A stretch of DNA of 8,330 nucleotides from Myxococcales bacterium (GCA_013298325.1 JAAFHJ010000194.1:1-8330); one strand, 5' to 3'. Positions 1-6,614 are shown, counted from the stretch's first letter. Made by a program: numbers and translations. The notes: generated from the sequence alone by a model not told the origin.

Positions 1-1433
1 TTTTCGAGGAGCGAAGGCGGTGAGGAGGCAAGCGCCGTCAGCGCGAGGCCGATGTAGACCTGGTCGGCGAGCTGGCCGACCCGCAGGTTCGCCGCCTCGG
101 TAGACGATTCGCCGGCGACGGGCGCATGCGAAAACCAGCGAAAGGCCGCGCCTTTTGGCCGATGGGTCGCCAAAAAACGATCCATTGCTCGGGTCGCTTC
201 AGCGGCTGCTTCGGGGTGACCGGTCCGCGCGTAAGCGAGATACGCCAGCACGAAGAGTCCGTTTTCCTTGCCGTATTCGCCGCGGTCGATCCGCGGCACG
301 CCGTAGGTGAGCCGTTCTGCTTCGGGGAGTGCGTAGTAGGCGTGGCCATCGAGGAAGCCCCGTTTGGCGTCGCTGTTGTCGACATGCGCTCCGACGTCCG
401 CATCCTGGCTCGTATAGAAACCGCCCTCCGGAGCGCGGAGGAAACGCTGGATATAGCGGAAGGTTCGATCGGCCCGCGCCTGTGCGCGAAGCGCCGCTGG
501 AGTCGCCGCATTTGCGGCATCTGGCTCGCGAAGGACCACCGCCGCCTCCGCGTCGGCCCAGAGCGATAGCGCCTGTAGTGCCCCCAGCTTTTCGAAATGG
601 GGCGCCTTCCAGGTTTTGCCGACTGAATATTGATAGATTCCTCCAAAGACGGGGTCGTGAATCTGCCCTTCTGCGTCGAGGACTTGCGCGACGCGCTCGC
701 GGGCGCCTGGCACGCCCCGTCGGGCTTTTTCCAGGAGCCAGAGATCTGCCCAGCCGACGGGGGCCTTCTGGAAGTCCCCCCAGCCGTAGGCTTTTGAATC
801 CCACAAGTTCTCCAAAACACGGTCGATACGTGTGCGATCTTCCGCAAACCGCGCGGCGGTCAAGGGGCCCGTCGCCACCAGGGCAGGGGCGTTCCCCGTC
901 GTCTGCCCGAGGAGACTGTCGCCGGGGCTTTCGGGGGCTCGCGCGCCGGTCGCCTCGTCGAGGACGGCTGCGAGCTCTTCGGGCGTCAAATACCCTTGGA
1001 AAACGCCGAGTTCTTTCCCCTCCGGTGAGAAGATCACCGTCGCCGGCCACCCGAAGTTTCGGTAGCGCTCTTCGAGGTCGGGGCGCTCGTCGACGTCGAC
1101 CTTGGCGGCCAAAAACCGGGCGTCGAGGCGGCTTCGGATGGCGGGGTCGTGGTAGGTCACCGCCTCCATCACGTGGCACCAGTGGCACCACTCCGCCGAG
1201 TTATCGAGGAGGACGAACTTCTTCGCCGCCGCCGATCGGACAAAGATTTCGCTGTCGAAGCTCTCCCAGGCGAGCGGTCCTTTGGGGGCGGCCGCTTCCG
1301 GCGGGGGGAGCGGCGCCTCTGCCACAACCGGTGCCGTGCGTGCGGCCGTGCGGGGGCCGCAGGCGGTACCCCAAACCAAGGCCGCGCCAACGAAGGCTGC
1401 GCCAACCAGGAATCCAAAGCGATTGGCTTTCAC
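1..1433 (-). CDS. DUF255/YyaL-type thioredoxin-domain protein, exported, truncated at the left edge
   Basis: Reading leftwards from a GTG at 1431-1433 (in-frame TAG two codons upstream) gives 477 complete residues with no stop before the edge, so the C-terminus is missing. Residues 1-25 look like a signal sequence: MKANR, a hydrophobic stretch, then GTAC. This is a weak lipobox because position -3 is Gly, so lipoprotein and ordinary secreted protein are both possible. A Pro/Ala-rich linker follows. Residues 55-150 form a thioredoxin fold with WCHWCHVM (Cys83, Cys86), VDVDERP (112-118) and the cis-proline in WPAT (Pro130). The rest is an alpha-helical, Trp/Tyr-rich region matching the (alpha/alpha)-barrel half of the DUF255 family (COG1331), for example WDSKAYGWGDF and HDPVFGGIYQY. 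Family members are usually about 600-750 aa, so roughly a quarter may be missing. The exact substrate is unknown for the family; a redox or sugar-related role is speculative. It starts 30 bases after mutH and is probably co-transcribed with it. The family call is firm and the export is likely. Confidence 0.88.
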   Translation of the reverse strand, partial: MKANRFGFLVGAAFVGAALVWGTACGPRTAARTAPVVAEAPLPPPEAAAPKGPLAWESFDSEIFVRSAAAKKFVLLDNSAEWCHWCHVMEAVTYHDPAIRSRLDARFLAAKVDVDERPDLEERYRNFGWPATVIFSPEGKELGVFQGYLTPEELAAVLDEATGARAPESPGDSLLGQTTGNAPALVATGPLTAARFAEDRTRIDRVLENLWDSKAYGWGDFQKAPVGWADLWLLEKARRGVPGARERVAQVLDAEGQIHDPVFGGIYQYSVGKTWKAPHFEKLGALQALSLWADAEAAVVLREPDAANAATPAALRAQARADRTFRYIQRFLRAPEGGFYTSQDADVGAHVDNSDAKRGFLDGHAYYALPEAERLTYGVPRIDRGEYGKENGLFVLAYLAYARTGHPEAAAEATRAMDRFLATHRPKGAAFRWFSHAPVAGESSTEAANLRVGQLADQVYIGLALTALASSPPSLLE

Positions 1434-1463
1434 GCCCTACGCTACGAACGCGACCGGTGCTGG

Positions 1464-2159
1464 TTACCGGGCGGGGAGCAGCGTCGCCGTAAAGCTCGGA
1501 CGCAGGTAAAACCCTCGCGGAATCGTCGCGAGCGTCTCCCCTTCCGGGCCGATAAACGTCGTTCGCACGCTGCCATCGCGTGCTTTTGGGCGCACTTGGA
1601 GGGCGGTGCCGAGGTGGGCGGTCACCGCCTCCGCACGCCCCCGCGCAAAGAGGCCGACGACTTCATCAAAATCGGCGCGCAGCGTCGCCTCCTGATCGGC
1701 GGTCGGAGCCCACAAAAATGCGTGCACAATACGCCGATCCCACCAATCTTCCGGGGTCGCGTCGAAGGCGACCCACAGGACGTTCGCAAGCTTTTCGCGG
1801 ACCCAACTCGTCTCCCAGACGAGCGTCTCCGTTTCGCGCAGCGAGAGCCGGCAGACGTAGGTCGACTCCTTCGGGCGCCCGCGCGCGTCGAGGGGAATGC
1901 TCTTTAACTCTACGCGAAGACTTGGGAAATCGTGGCGTCGCCCCTCGTCGCCCGGCACGCTCCACGCGAGGTCGTCGGGGGTCGCGCCAAGGGCCCGCTC
2001 CAGGAGCTCCCCCTGCTTCCCTTTCGTCCGCCGGGGGTCGTCGTCGAGGCTCGTCCCGAGCGCCGCCGCAATTTCTCCAAGCGTCCGCCCGACGAGCTCC
2101 CGCGCCCGAAGGGCGAGCTCGTGGGCGTCCCGAGGGGCAGGCATTCGGCGGAGGGCCAC
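1464..2159 (-). CDS. mutH: DNA mismatch repair endonuclease MutH
   Basis: This 231-residue protein is collinear with E. coli MutH (229 aa). MutH is the MutS/MutL-activated nuclease that nicks the unmethylated strand at hemimethylated GATC sites during methyl-directed mismatch repair. The PD-(D/E)xK active site is intact: Glu54 in KGKQGELLE, Asp77 in HDF, and Glu84 and Lys86 in VELKSIPLD. Lys123 in VREK corresponds to the further conserved lysine near residue 116 of E. coli. Other matching blocks are WETSWVREKL, NVLWVAF, LQVRPKA and the C-terminal IPRGFYLRPSFTATLL. The start used is GTG at 2157-2159. An ATG five codons later (2144) is the alternative, and neither has a strong ribosome binding site. 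It lies 25 bases after the YtfJ-like gene and 30 before the DUF255 gene, in the same direction. Methylation-directed function would require a Dam methylase, which is not in this window. A related restriction endonuclease of the Sau3AI type is unlikely given the length and full-length collinearity. Confidence 0.93.
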   Translation of the reverse strand: MALRRMPAPRDAHELALRARELVGRTLGEIAAALGTSLDDDPRRTKGKQGELLERALGATPDDLAWSVPGDEGRRHDFPSLRVELKSIPLDARGRPKESTYVCRLSLRETETLVWETSWVREKLANVLWVAFDATPEDWWDRRIVHAFLWAPTADQEATLRADFDEVVGLFARGRAEAVTAHLGTALQVRPKARDGSVRTTFIGPEGETLATIPRGFYLRPSFTATLLPAR

Positions 2160-2184
2160 CGCTCTGCTCTGCCACGACGGCTGC

Positions 2185-2730
2185 TCAGTTGTCGCCGACT
2201 TCCTTCTTCAGAGCGGCGATGAGCTTGTCCCGTTCGTCCTTCGGGAGCGCCCCCTCGTAGGCGTAGCGGACCTTCCCATCGGCGCCGACGAGCACAATCG
2301 TCGACTTCCCCTGGGTGAAGCCGGAGGCCTTGCGAAAGCTGCCGTCCCAATCGATGTAGATCTTCGAGTTAATCTTCTTTGATTCGCTACGGATCGACGA
2401 CTTTACGAAGGCGCTCGCCGGCCAGTAGTCGTAGCCTTCGACGTCTGCGATCGGAATGAGCGCGACCTTTGTGCGGTACTTCTCGCCACTTGCGAGCTTT
2501 CCGAGATCGTCCTTCAAGTCTTTGTTCTGCGTGGCAGACCCTTTGTCTTCGTAGACAAGGAGCATCGGCTTCCCGTTGACTGCGCGCGTATCAAATGCGT
2601 TTCCGTCGGCGTCGACGACGGTCCCTCCTGGCCGCGCCCCACCGACGGCGGGGAGGGCCTGCGCATCGGTCGCGAGACCGAGCACAAAGGGGACGGAGGC
2701 AACTGCGAGAAGGAAATGACGTCGATCCAT
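2185..2730 (-). CDS. YtfJ-like exported thioredoxin-fold protein with Tat-type signal
   Basis: The 181-residue protein begins MDRRHFLLAVASV, a twin-arginine motif (RRxFLL) followed by a hydrophobic stretch and a likely cleavage site near AQA (residues 23-25), so periplasmic export by Tat is inferred. The mature part has a thioredoxin-like pattern: a strand with PMLLVYEDKG (55-64), KVALIPIADVEGY (88-100), IYIDWDG (124-130), STIVLVGADGKVRYAYEG (143-160) and a terminal helix. This resembles the YtfJ family of proteobacterial periplasmic proteins of unknown function. There is no cysteine anywhere, so it cannot act as a CXXC oxidoreductase or a cysteine peroxiredoxin. The reading frame is open to 2982, but the longer starts lack a signal sequence at their N-terminus and would run through the intergenic region into crtB. 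An ATG at 2769 would add 13 residues and is also compatible with a Tat signal. It is the first gene of the probable ytfJ-mutH-DUF255 operon, divergent from crtB. Gene identity is firm; the family is moderately sure. Confidence 0.8.
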   Translation of the reverse strand: MDRRHFLLAVASVPFVLGLATDAQALPAVGGARPGGTVVDADGNAFDTRAVNGKPMLLVYEDKGSATQNKDLKDDLGKLASGEKYRTKVALIPIADVEGYDYWPASAFVKSSIRSESKKINSKIYIDWDGSFRKASGFTQGKSTIVLVGADGKVRYAYEGALPKDERDKLIAALKKEVGDN

Positions 2731-2859
2731 CGCCGGGTTCGATGCGCCATCGCCGAAGCCGTTGCGCATGAGGTTCGTCCGCGCCCCAAAAAAGCAGCGG
2801 CTGCGCACGATTCGCCAAGGTTGCGGAAACGCCCCGACTTCGTCGAACATCGAAGCGTT
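2731..2859. promoter_or_regulatory. Divergent intergenic region between the mutH operon and crtB, with a small inverted repeat
   Basis: These 129 bases lie between the two divergent start codons and should carry promoters for both units. I see no good -35/-10 pair on either strand. An exact six-base inverted repeat, ATGCGC at 2742-2747 and GCGCAT at 2764-2769, has its arm centres 22 bases apart, about two helical turns, as in some dimer operators. A third TGCGC occurs at 2802. The repeat is short enough to arise by chance in GC-rich DNA. Carotenoid genes are often light- or stress-regulated, but nothing here identifies a regulator. Confidence 0.3.
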
Positions 2860-3909
2860 GTGACGCCTAGCTCTGCCCTCACTCTTCGCGAAGCCCCGCG
2901 AGCGTTCGCCTCCTACCCGGGGGGGGCCGCCGACCTCGCCCGCTGCGAGGCGATCTTGCGGCAGGGGAGCAAGAGCTTCCACGCCGCCTCCCTGCTCCTC
3001 CCCCAGCGGGTTCGCCAGCCGGCGCTCGCCCTATATGCGTTCTGTCGGGGCGTCGACGATGCCGTCGACGACGTCGACCTGCACGCGAGCAAACGCTCCG
3101 GCGAGGCCTCTACGGAGCAGGCGATCCGCGACGCGAAATTGCAGGCCTGCGAAACCCTCGAACGACGCCTCCGCGCTGTCTACGCCGGGTGCCCCGAGGA
3201 CCGCGGCGTCGATCGCCTCTTTGCGTCGCTTGTTGAGGAATTTTCCTTGCCGCAGGCCCTCCCGGAGGCGCTCCTCGATGGCATGCGGTGGGACGCGGAA
3301 GGGCGCACCTACGAGACCCTCGAAGAGGTCCACGCCTACGGAGCCCGCGTCGCCGGGACGGTCGGCGTCATGATGACGATCTTGATGCTCGGGCCAGCTC
3401 GCCCCTCCGAGGGGCCGGCGCGCCAGGTCCTCTACGCGCGCGCCGCCGACCTCGGGGTCGCGATGCAGCTTACAAACATCTCTCGCGACGTCGGCGAAGA
3501 TGCCCGCATGGGGCGCGTGTATCTTCCCGGTACTTGGCTGCAGGATGCAGGTATCGATCGGGACGCTTTCCTTGCGAACCCGCGCTTTTCGCCGGCGCTT
3601 GGGAGCGTGGTTGGCCGCCTGCTCGATGAAGCGGATCGCCTCTATGTACGCGCAGATGCAGGGATTCCTGGCCTCCCAGCCTCCTGCCGCCCGGCGATTC
3701 GGGCCGCCCGTCACATTTACGCCGCCATCGGCACCATCGTGCGCCACCGGGGACTCGACTCGGTCTCGTCGCGGGCATCGACATCGACGCTGCGCAAACT
3801 GGCGTTGGTCTTCCGCTCCCTCTTTCCGAGCCGGTTCCCGCCGGAGGTGCAGACGGCGCCGCCGCTCGCCGGGACCGCCTTCCTCGTCGCTGCGAGCCTC
3901 CCCTCATGA
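2860..3909 (+). CDS. crtB: Phytoene synthase
   Basis: The protein (349 aa from GTG 2860) joins two geranylgeranyl diphosphates to make 15-cis-phytoene, the first committed step of C40 carotenoid synthesis. It has the family hallmarks in order: GSKSFHAASLLLP near the N-terminus, YAFCRGVDDAVDD with the first Mg-diphosphate aspartate box (Asp66, Asp67, Asp70), RWDAEGRTY, and the second box in NISRDVGEDARMGRVYLP (Asp210, Asp214). The frame is open back to an ATG at 2716, but the first 48 residues of that version are Arg/Ala-rich and would overlap the divergent gene, so the GTG is preferred. The ribosome binding site is not clear, and the exact start is the least certain point. The stop TGA overlaps the ATG of the next gene (ATGA), which suggests translational coupling with the lycopene cyclase. 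Squalene or dehydrosqualene synthase is the related alternative, but the pathway neighbours favour phytoene synthase. A run of eight G lies in codons 20-23. Confidence 0.92.
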   Translation: MTPSSALTLREAPRAFASYPGGAADLARCEAILRQGSKSFHAASLLLPQRVRQPALALYAFCRGVDDAVDDVDLHASKRSGEASTEQAIRDAKLQACETLERRLRAVYAGCPEDRGVDRLFASLVEEFSLPQALPEALLDGMRWDAEGRTYETLEEVHAYGARVAGTVGVMMTILMLGPARPSEGPARQVLYARAADLGVAMQLTNISRDVGEDARMGRVYLPGTWLQDAGIDRDAFLANPRFSPALGSVVGRLLDEADRLYVRADAGIPGLPASCRPAIRAARHIYAAIGTIVRHRGLDSVSSRASTSTLRKLALVFRSLFPSRFPPEVQTAPPLAGTAFLVAASLPS

Positions 3910-5372
3910 GCGTGGAAGATACACGTATGCGCGACAAGCTCCGGGCTCTTGCCGGGGCTGAGCTCGTTGAACGTCTTGATTTTCTTGAACGTCGGCAGCA
4001 GCGCCGGCTCCCCGATGCGCCGCTGCCGGTCCCCGCCGTCGACGATCGCCTCGATGCCGACGTCATCTTTGGCGGCGGTGGACTCTCGCTTCTCATCGCC
4101 GCCGAGCTCGCCGGTCGCGGGATTTCCGTCCTCGTCTTCGAGCGCGCCCGCGCGGGAACCGCCCACCGCGAGTGGAACGCGAGCCGCAGCGAATTGCAGG
4201 TCCTCGTCGATCGCGGCCTCCTCGACGAAGCGACGCTCGCCGAGATGATTGTTGCATCCTACAAGGATGGGTTCTGTCGGTTTCATGGGGGGAAGGCCGA
4301 CCACGTGGTCGCTGGGGTCCTCGATCAGGCGATCGACGCCGGAGCGCTCGCCGCCCACGTCCGCGCGGTCGCCGAGGCGCGGGGCGTCCGCTTTGTCGAT
4401 GGCGTCTCCGTCGACGGCCTCGGTCCCGGCGAGTACGGCGTCCGCGTCCGTGCGAAGCGCCTCGGGGAGATTCCGCTGGCTGACCAGGGAAAGCCTGGAA
4501 AAGACGCGGTTTTCGCCCAGGGGAAGCTCTTCGTCGATGCCCGCGGAGCCAGCTCCCCCTACGCGACCGCCGACCTGCTCTGTCCGACCGTCGGCGGCGT
4601 CCTCCGCGGCCTCCCCGAAGGGGACGGACCGAAGCGCTGGCGGAGAGACGTCGGCGAGATCTTGGTCACCACCGAGGGGATCGTCGACGGCGTCCAGCAC
4701 GTATGGGAAGGCTTCCCTGGACGCGACGGCGAGCTCACAACCTACCTTTTTTACTACGCAAAAGCGGCGAAACTTGCCGGGCGTCCCCGGTTGCTTGCGC
4801 TCTACACGCGTTTTTTTGAGACGCTCCCTTCCTACAAGGACGGCGACCCGACCCTCGTCCGGCCGACCTTCGGCTACATCCCCGGCTGGTCTCGCCTTAC
4901 GCGCCCCGCAGCCCCTCCGCATCCCCGGGTGGCCCTCGTCGGCGATGCGGCCGCTCGGCAATCCCCCCTTACTTTTTGCGGGTTTGGGGCGATGCTCCGC
5001 TCCTTCGTCGGCGCAGCCGATGCCCTCGAGAAGGGGCTCACCACGGGGCAGTTGCCGCCGTCGATCGTCGACGACGCCGAGGTCCACGCCGGTACCGGCC
5101 CGCTCGCCGCCCTCATGGCCGACAGCGGCATGCAGGGGGACGCGCTCAACCATCTCTTGGACGATGCCTTCGGCGCGCTCGCCGACGCCGGCAATGAAAC
5201 CTACGCATCGCTCCTCCAGGATCGCATGGGGCGCGCGGCGTTTCGGGCCTTCGTGCTCCAGACCGCTGGTCGTCACCCGCGTGTCTACGCCGACGTCTTC
5301 ACGAGCCTCGGTCTCGTCGACGCCCTCCGTTGGGGGGCCAAGGTGACGACCGGATTCGGCTGGAAATCGTAA
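3906..5372 (+). CDS. cruA: CruA-family FAD-dependent lycopene cyclase
   Basis: This 488-residue flavoprotein is predicted to close beta-ionone rings on lycopene, giving gamma- or beta-carotene. It carries a Rossmann FAD motif DVIFGGGGLSLLIAAELA (52-69), an FERARAG segment, then the block REWNASRSELQVLVDRGLL (88-106), which is characteristic of CruA/CruP rather than of classical CrtY. Next come FHGGK (126-130), FVDARGASSPYA (209-220), WEGFPGRDGELTTYLFYY (267-284) and the late FAD-binding stretch VGDAAARQSPLTFCGFGAML (345-364). It is shorter than the Chlorobi and cyanobacterial CruA proteins I recall (about 600 aa or more) and closer to CruP in size; the two subgroups cannot be separated by eye. 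The ATG at 3906 overlaps the crtB stop by four bases. An in-frame ATG at 3927 has a better ribosome binding site, GGAAGA at 3914-3919, seven bases upstream, and may be the true start. Lycopene cyclase activity is inferred from the family and from sitting between crtB and crtZ. Confidence 0.85.
   Translation: MSVEDTRMRDKLRALAGAELVERLDFLERRQQRRLPDAPLPVPAVDDRLDADVIFGGGGLSLLIAAELAGRGISVLVFERARAGTAHREWNASRSELQVLVDRGLLDEATLAEMIVASYKDGFCRFHGGKADHVVAGVLDQAIDAGALAAHVRAVAEARGVRFVDGVSVDGLGPGEYGVRVRAKRLGEIPLADQGKPGKDAVFAQGKLFVDARGASSPYATADLLCPTVGGVLRGLPEGDGPKRWRRDVGEILVTTEGIVDGVQHVWEGFPGRDGELTTYLFYYAKAAKLAGRPRLLALYTRFFETLPSYKDGDPTLVRPTFGYIPGWSRLTRPAAPPHPRVALVGDAAARQSPLTFCGFGAMLRSFVGAADALEKGLTTGQLPPSIVDDAEVHAGTGPLAALMADSGMQGDALNHLLDDAFGALADAGNETYASLLQDRMGRAAFRAFVLQTAGRHPRVYADVFTSLGLVDALRWGAKVTTGFGWKS
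3914..3919 (+). promoter_or_regulatory. Ribosome binding site candidate that would favour the second cruA start
   Basis: GGAAGA lies seven bases upstream of the in-frame ATG at 3927. The upstream ATG at 3906 has no comparable sequence before it and would rely on ribosomes finishing crtB. Using 3927 would shorten the cyclase by seven residues, all ahead of the conserved region. Confidence 0.4.
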
Positions 5373-5385
5373 GAAAAATAAATCG
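5373..5385. other. Thirteen-base AT-rich gap between the convergent cruA and crtZ stop codons
   Basis: GAAAAATAAATCG is all that separates the two stops. There is no room for a hairpin terminator, so transcripts from each side probably run into the opposite gene unless termination is Rho-dependent or occurs inside coding sequence. Confidence 0.6.
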
Positions 5386-5826
5386 TTACGCGTGTTCGTT
5401 TAGCCGAAAGAAGCCGTAGGGGGCCCGATGGCCCTTCCGGTGGTGGAGCAGGTGGTGGTCGCGGACCTTTGCGAAATAGGCGAAGCGAAGCAGGCCCTGC
5501 ACCGGGAGGCGCCCATGGACGAGGCCGTCGTGGACAACGAAGTAGGCGATGCCGAAGAGGGTCATGCCGAGGCCTACGCCAAAGAGCAGTTCCCGCGCGA
5601 CCCCTTCCGGCCCGCGGCATCCGTAGAGAATGAACGCGATCGCGATCGGCGCATGCAACGCCGAGAGGGCGTCGTTCGCTTCCCACCAGGTTTTTCGCGG
5701 CCGATGGTGAGACCTGTGTACTTTCCACAGAATCCCATGCCAGACGGCTCCGTGAAGGAACTGAGCCCAGAACTCCATCGCCACCGCCACCACCAACGTC
5801 GTCCCGATCCAGAGCGCGATCTTCAT
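5386..5826 (-). CDS. crtZ: Beta-carotene 3-hydroxylase, CrtZ type
   Basis: The 146-residue membrane protein belongs to the non-haem di-iron hydroxylase family that adds 3-OH groups to beta-ionone rings. All four histidine clusters are present: H25GAVWH30 (HX4H), H37RSHH41 (HX2HH), H99DGLVH104 (HX4H) and H125LLHH129 (HX2HH). Hydrophobic segments at about 3-18, 58-70 and 82-98 fit membrane spans. It is slightly shorter than most CrtZ proteins (about 160-175 aa), with no core motif missing. I chose ATG 5826 (MKIALWIG) because it starts right at the first hydrophobic segment and is preceded by AGGCAGG. The frame is open to 5880, but that extension is Arg-rich and overlaps the neighbour. The gene is convergent with cruA, leaving 13 bases between stops, and head-to-head with the acyltransferase, whose TTG start shares base 5826. 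Its expected substrate is the ring made by the adjacent cyclase. Confidence 0.92.
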   Translation of the reverse strand: MKIALWIGTTLVVAVAMEFWAQFLHGAVWHGILWKVHRSHHRPRKTWWEANDALSALHAPIAIAFILYGCRGPEGVARELLFGVGLGMTLFGIAYFVVHDGLVHGRLPVQGLLRFAYFAKVRDHHLLHHRKGHRAPYGFFRLNEHA

Positions 5827-6614
5827 TGATACCTGCCTCAAAAAACCGCTGGTTCGAAGCCTTCTTTGCCCACCATGCACGGGGAAGAATCGCGAAGCAA
5901 TTCAGCGAAGTTCGCGCCTTCCGTGCTTCGGAAACGGCGGCGATTGCCCGCGAAACACCGCTCCTTCTCGTGAGCAACCACACCGCCTGGTGGGACCCGC
6001 TCTTCGCGATCTGGCTCTCGAACTACATCCTTGGCGTCGATGGTCACGCCATGATGGATGCCGCAAACCTCCGTCGGTTGCCTTTCTTCGGCAAGGTCGG
6101 TGCCTTCGGCGTCGACCTGACCGACCCCGCCGACGGCGCCCGCGCCCTCCGCTACGCGATTAAGCTCCTTGGAAGGAGCCCCACCTCACACGCGCCCGCC
6201 GCCTCGCGAATGGTCTGGATCTACGCGCAAGGGGCCGAACGGCCGATCACCGAGCCGCTCGTCTTTCGCCCTGGCGCCGCCGAGATCGCCTCGCTCGCCA
6301 AGAACGCGGCGGTCGTACCTGTTGGACTTCGCTACGAGTTTTCCCGTTCGGAAGCGCCTGTTGCCTGCCTCTCCTTCGGCGAACCGCTCGTGCGCGATGG
6401 CGCAAAAGGGCGCGTCACGACCGGATCGCTCGAGGCGGCCGTTTCCGGGGAACTTGCACGCATCGACGGAGCCCTCCGGGATGGATCGTTCTTCGGCGAT
6501 GGCGCGACCTGGGCGCCGCTCCACATCGCCGCACCTTCGCGGATCGGGATGCTCGCCGAGCGACTCCTCGCGTGGCTCACAGGCCCGTCTGTGCGCGCGT
6601 TACCGGCTCCGTAA
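5826..6614 (+). CDS. PlsC-like acyltransferase, probably carotenoid-glycoside acylating
   Basis: The 262-residue protein has the lysophospholipid acyltransferase signature: SNHTAWWDPLF with the catalytic HX4D pair His52 and Asp57, a second block LPFFGKVGAFGVDL, a third block WIYAQGAERP in place of the usual FPEGTR, and a fourth around VVPVGLRYEF. Within a carotenoid cluster next to a glycosyltransferase it most likely esterifies a fatty acid to the sugar of a carotenoid glycoside, as CruD does in green sulfur bacteria. A phospholipid (PlsC) role cannot be excluded. The start is a TTG at 5826: there is no ATG or GTG in frame before the SNH block, and recognisable sequence (NRWFEAFF) begins within a few codons of the TTG. 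The TTG shares its first base with the crtZ ATG on the other strand. The 3' end overlaps the glycosyltransferase by 38 bases. Residues 173-183 hold a small Ser/Ala/Pro insertion. Family call firm, substrate inferred. Confidence 0.85.
   Translation: MIPASKNRWFEAFFAHHARGRIAKQFSEVRAFRASETAAIARETPLLLVSNHTAWWDPLFAIWLSNYILGVDGHAMMDAANLRRLPFFGKVGAFGVDLTDPADGARALRYAIKLLGRSPTSHAPAASRMVWIYAQGAERPITEPLVFRPGAAEIASLAKNAAVVPVGLRYEFSRSEAPVACLSFGEPLVRDGAKGRVTTGSLEAAVSGELARIDGALRDGSFFGDGATWAPLHIAAPSRIGMLAERLLAWLTGPSVRALPAP
6577..6614. other. 38-base tail-to-tail overlap of acyltransferase and glycosyltransferase genes
   Basis: The plus-strand acyltransferase ends with TAA at 6612-6614 and the minus-strand glycosyltransferase with TGA at 6577-6579, so the last dozen codons of each are complementary. 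Both C-termini are low in conserved residues. There is no intergenic space for a terminator, and opposing transcripts would form 3' antisense pairs. Confidence 0.85.

Noticed and set aside
329..1492. A 387-codon open frame on the plus strand opposite the DUF255 gene, and a 330-codon frame at 199-1191 on the minus strand
   Set aside because: Both are Arg/Pro-rich shadow frames. The continuous minus-strand frame carrying WCHWCHVM and the downstream barrel motifs is clearly the real gene.
2185..2730. Peroxiredoxin or TlpA-type thiol reductase function for the YtfJ-like protein
   Set aside because: The protein contains no cysteine, so neither a peroxidatic Cys nor a CXXC is available.
2825..2844. 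GGAAAC followed by CGTC upstream of crtB as an ECF-sigma promoter
   Set aside because: The two elements are only 10 bases apart, whereas ECF promoters need about 15-17, so the match is not credible.
2716..2859. Extending crtB back to the ATG at 2716
   Set aside because: It would overlap the start of the divergent YtfJ-like gene, and the added 48 residues are Arg/Ala-rich with no family resemblance.
2731..2982. Extending the YtfJ-like protein to a start at 2982
   Set aside because: It would bury the Tat-type signal sequence about 84 residues inside the protein and read antisense through the crtB start.
3717..5276. A 519-codon open frame on the minus strand opposite crtB and cruA
   Set aside because: It lies fully antisense to genes with strong family motifs, has no recognisable domain, and its Gly/Glu/Arg-rich composition is that of a GC-rich shadow frame.
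5827..5880. Extending CrtZ by 18 residues to 5880
   Set aside because: The extension is basic and unlike the family N-terminus; the ATG at 5826 has a better ribosome binding site and begins at the first membrane segment.
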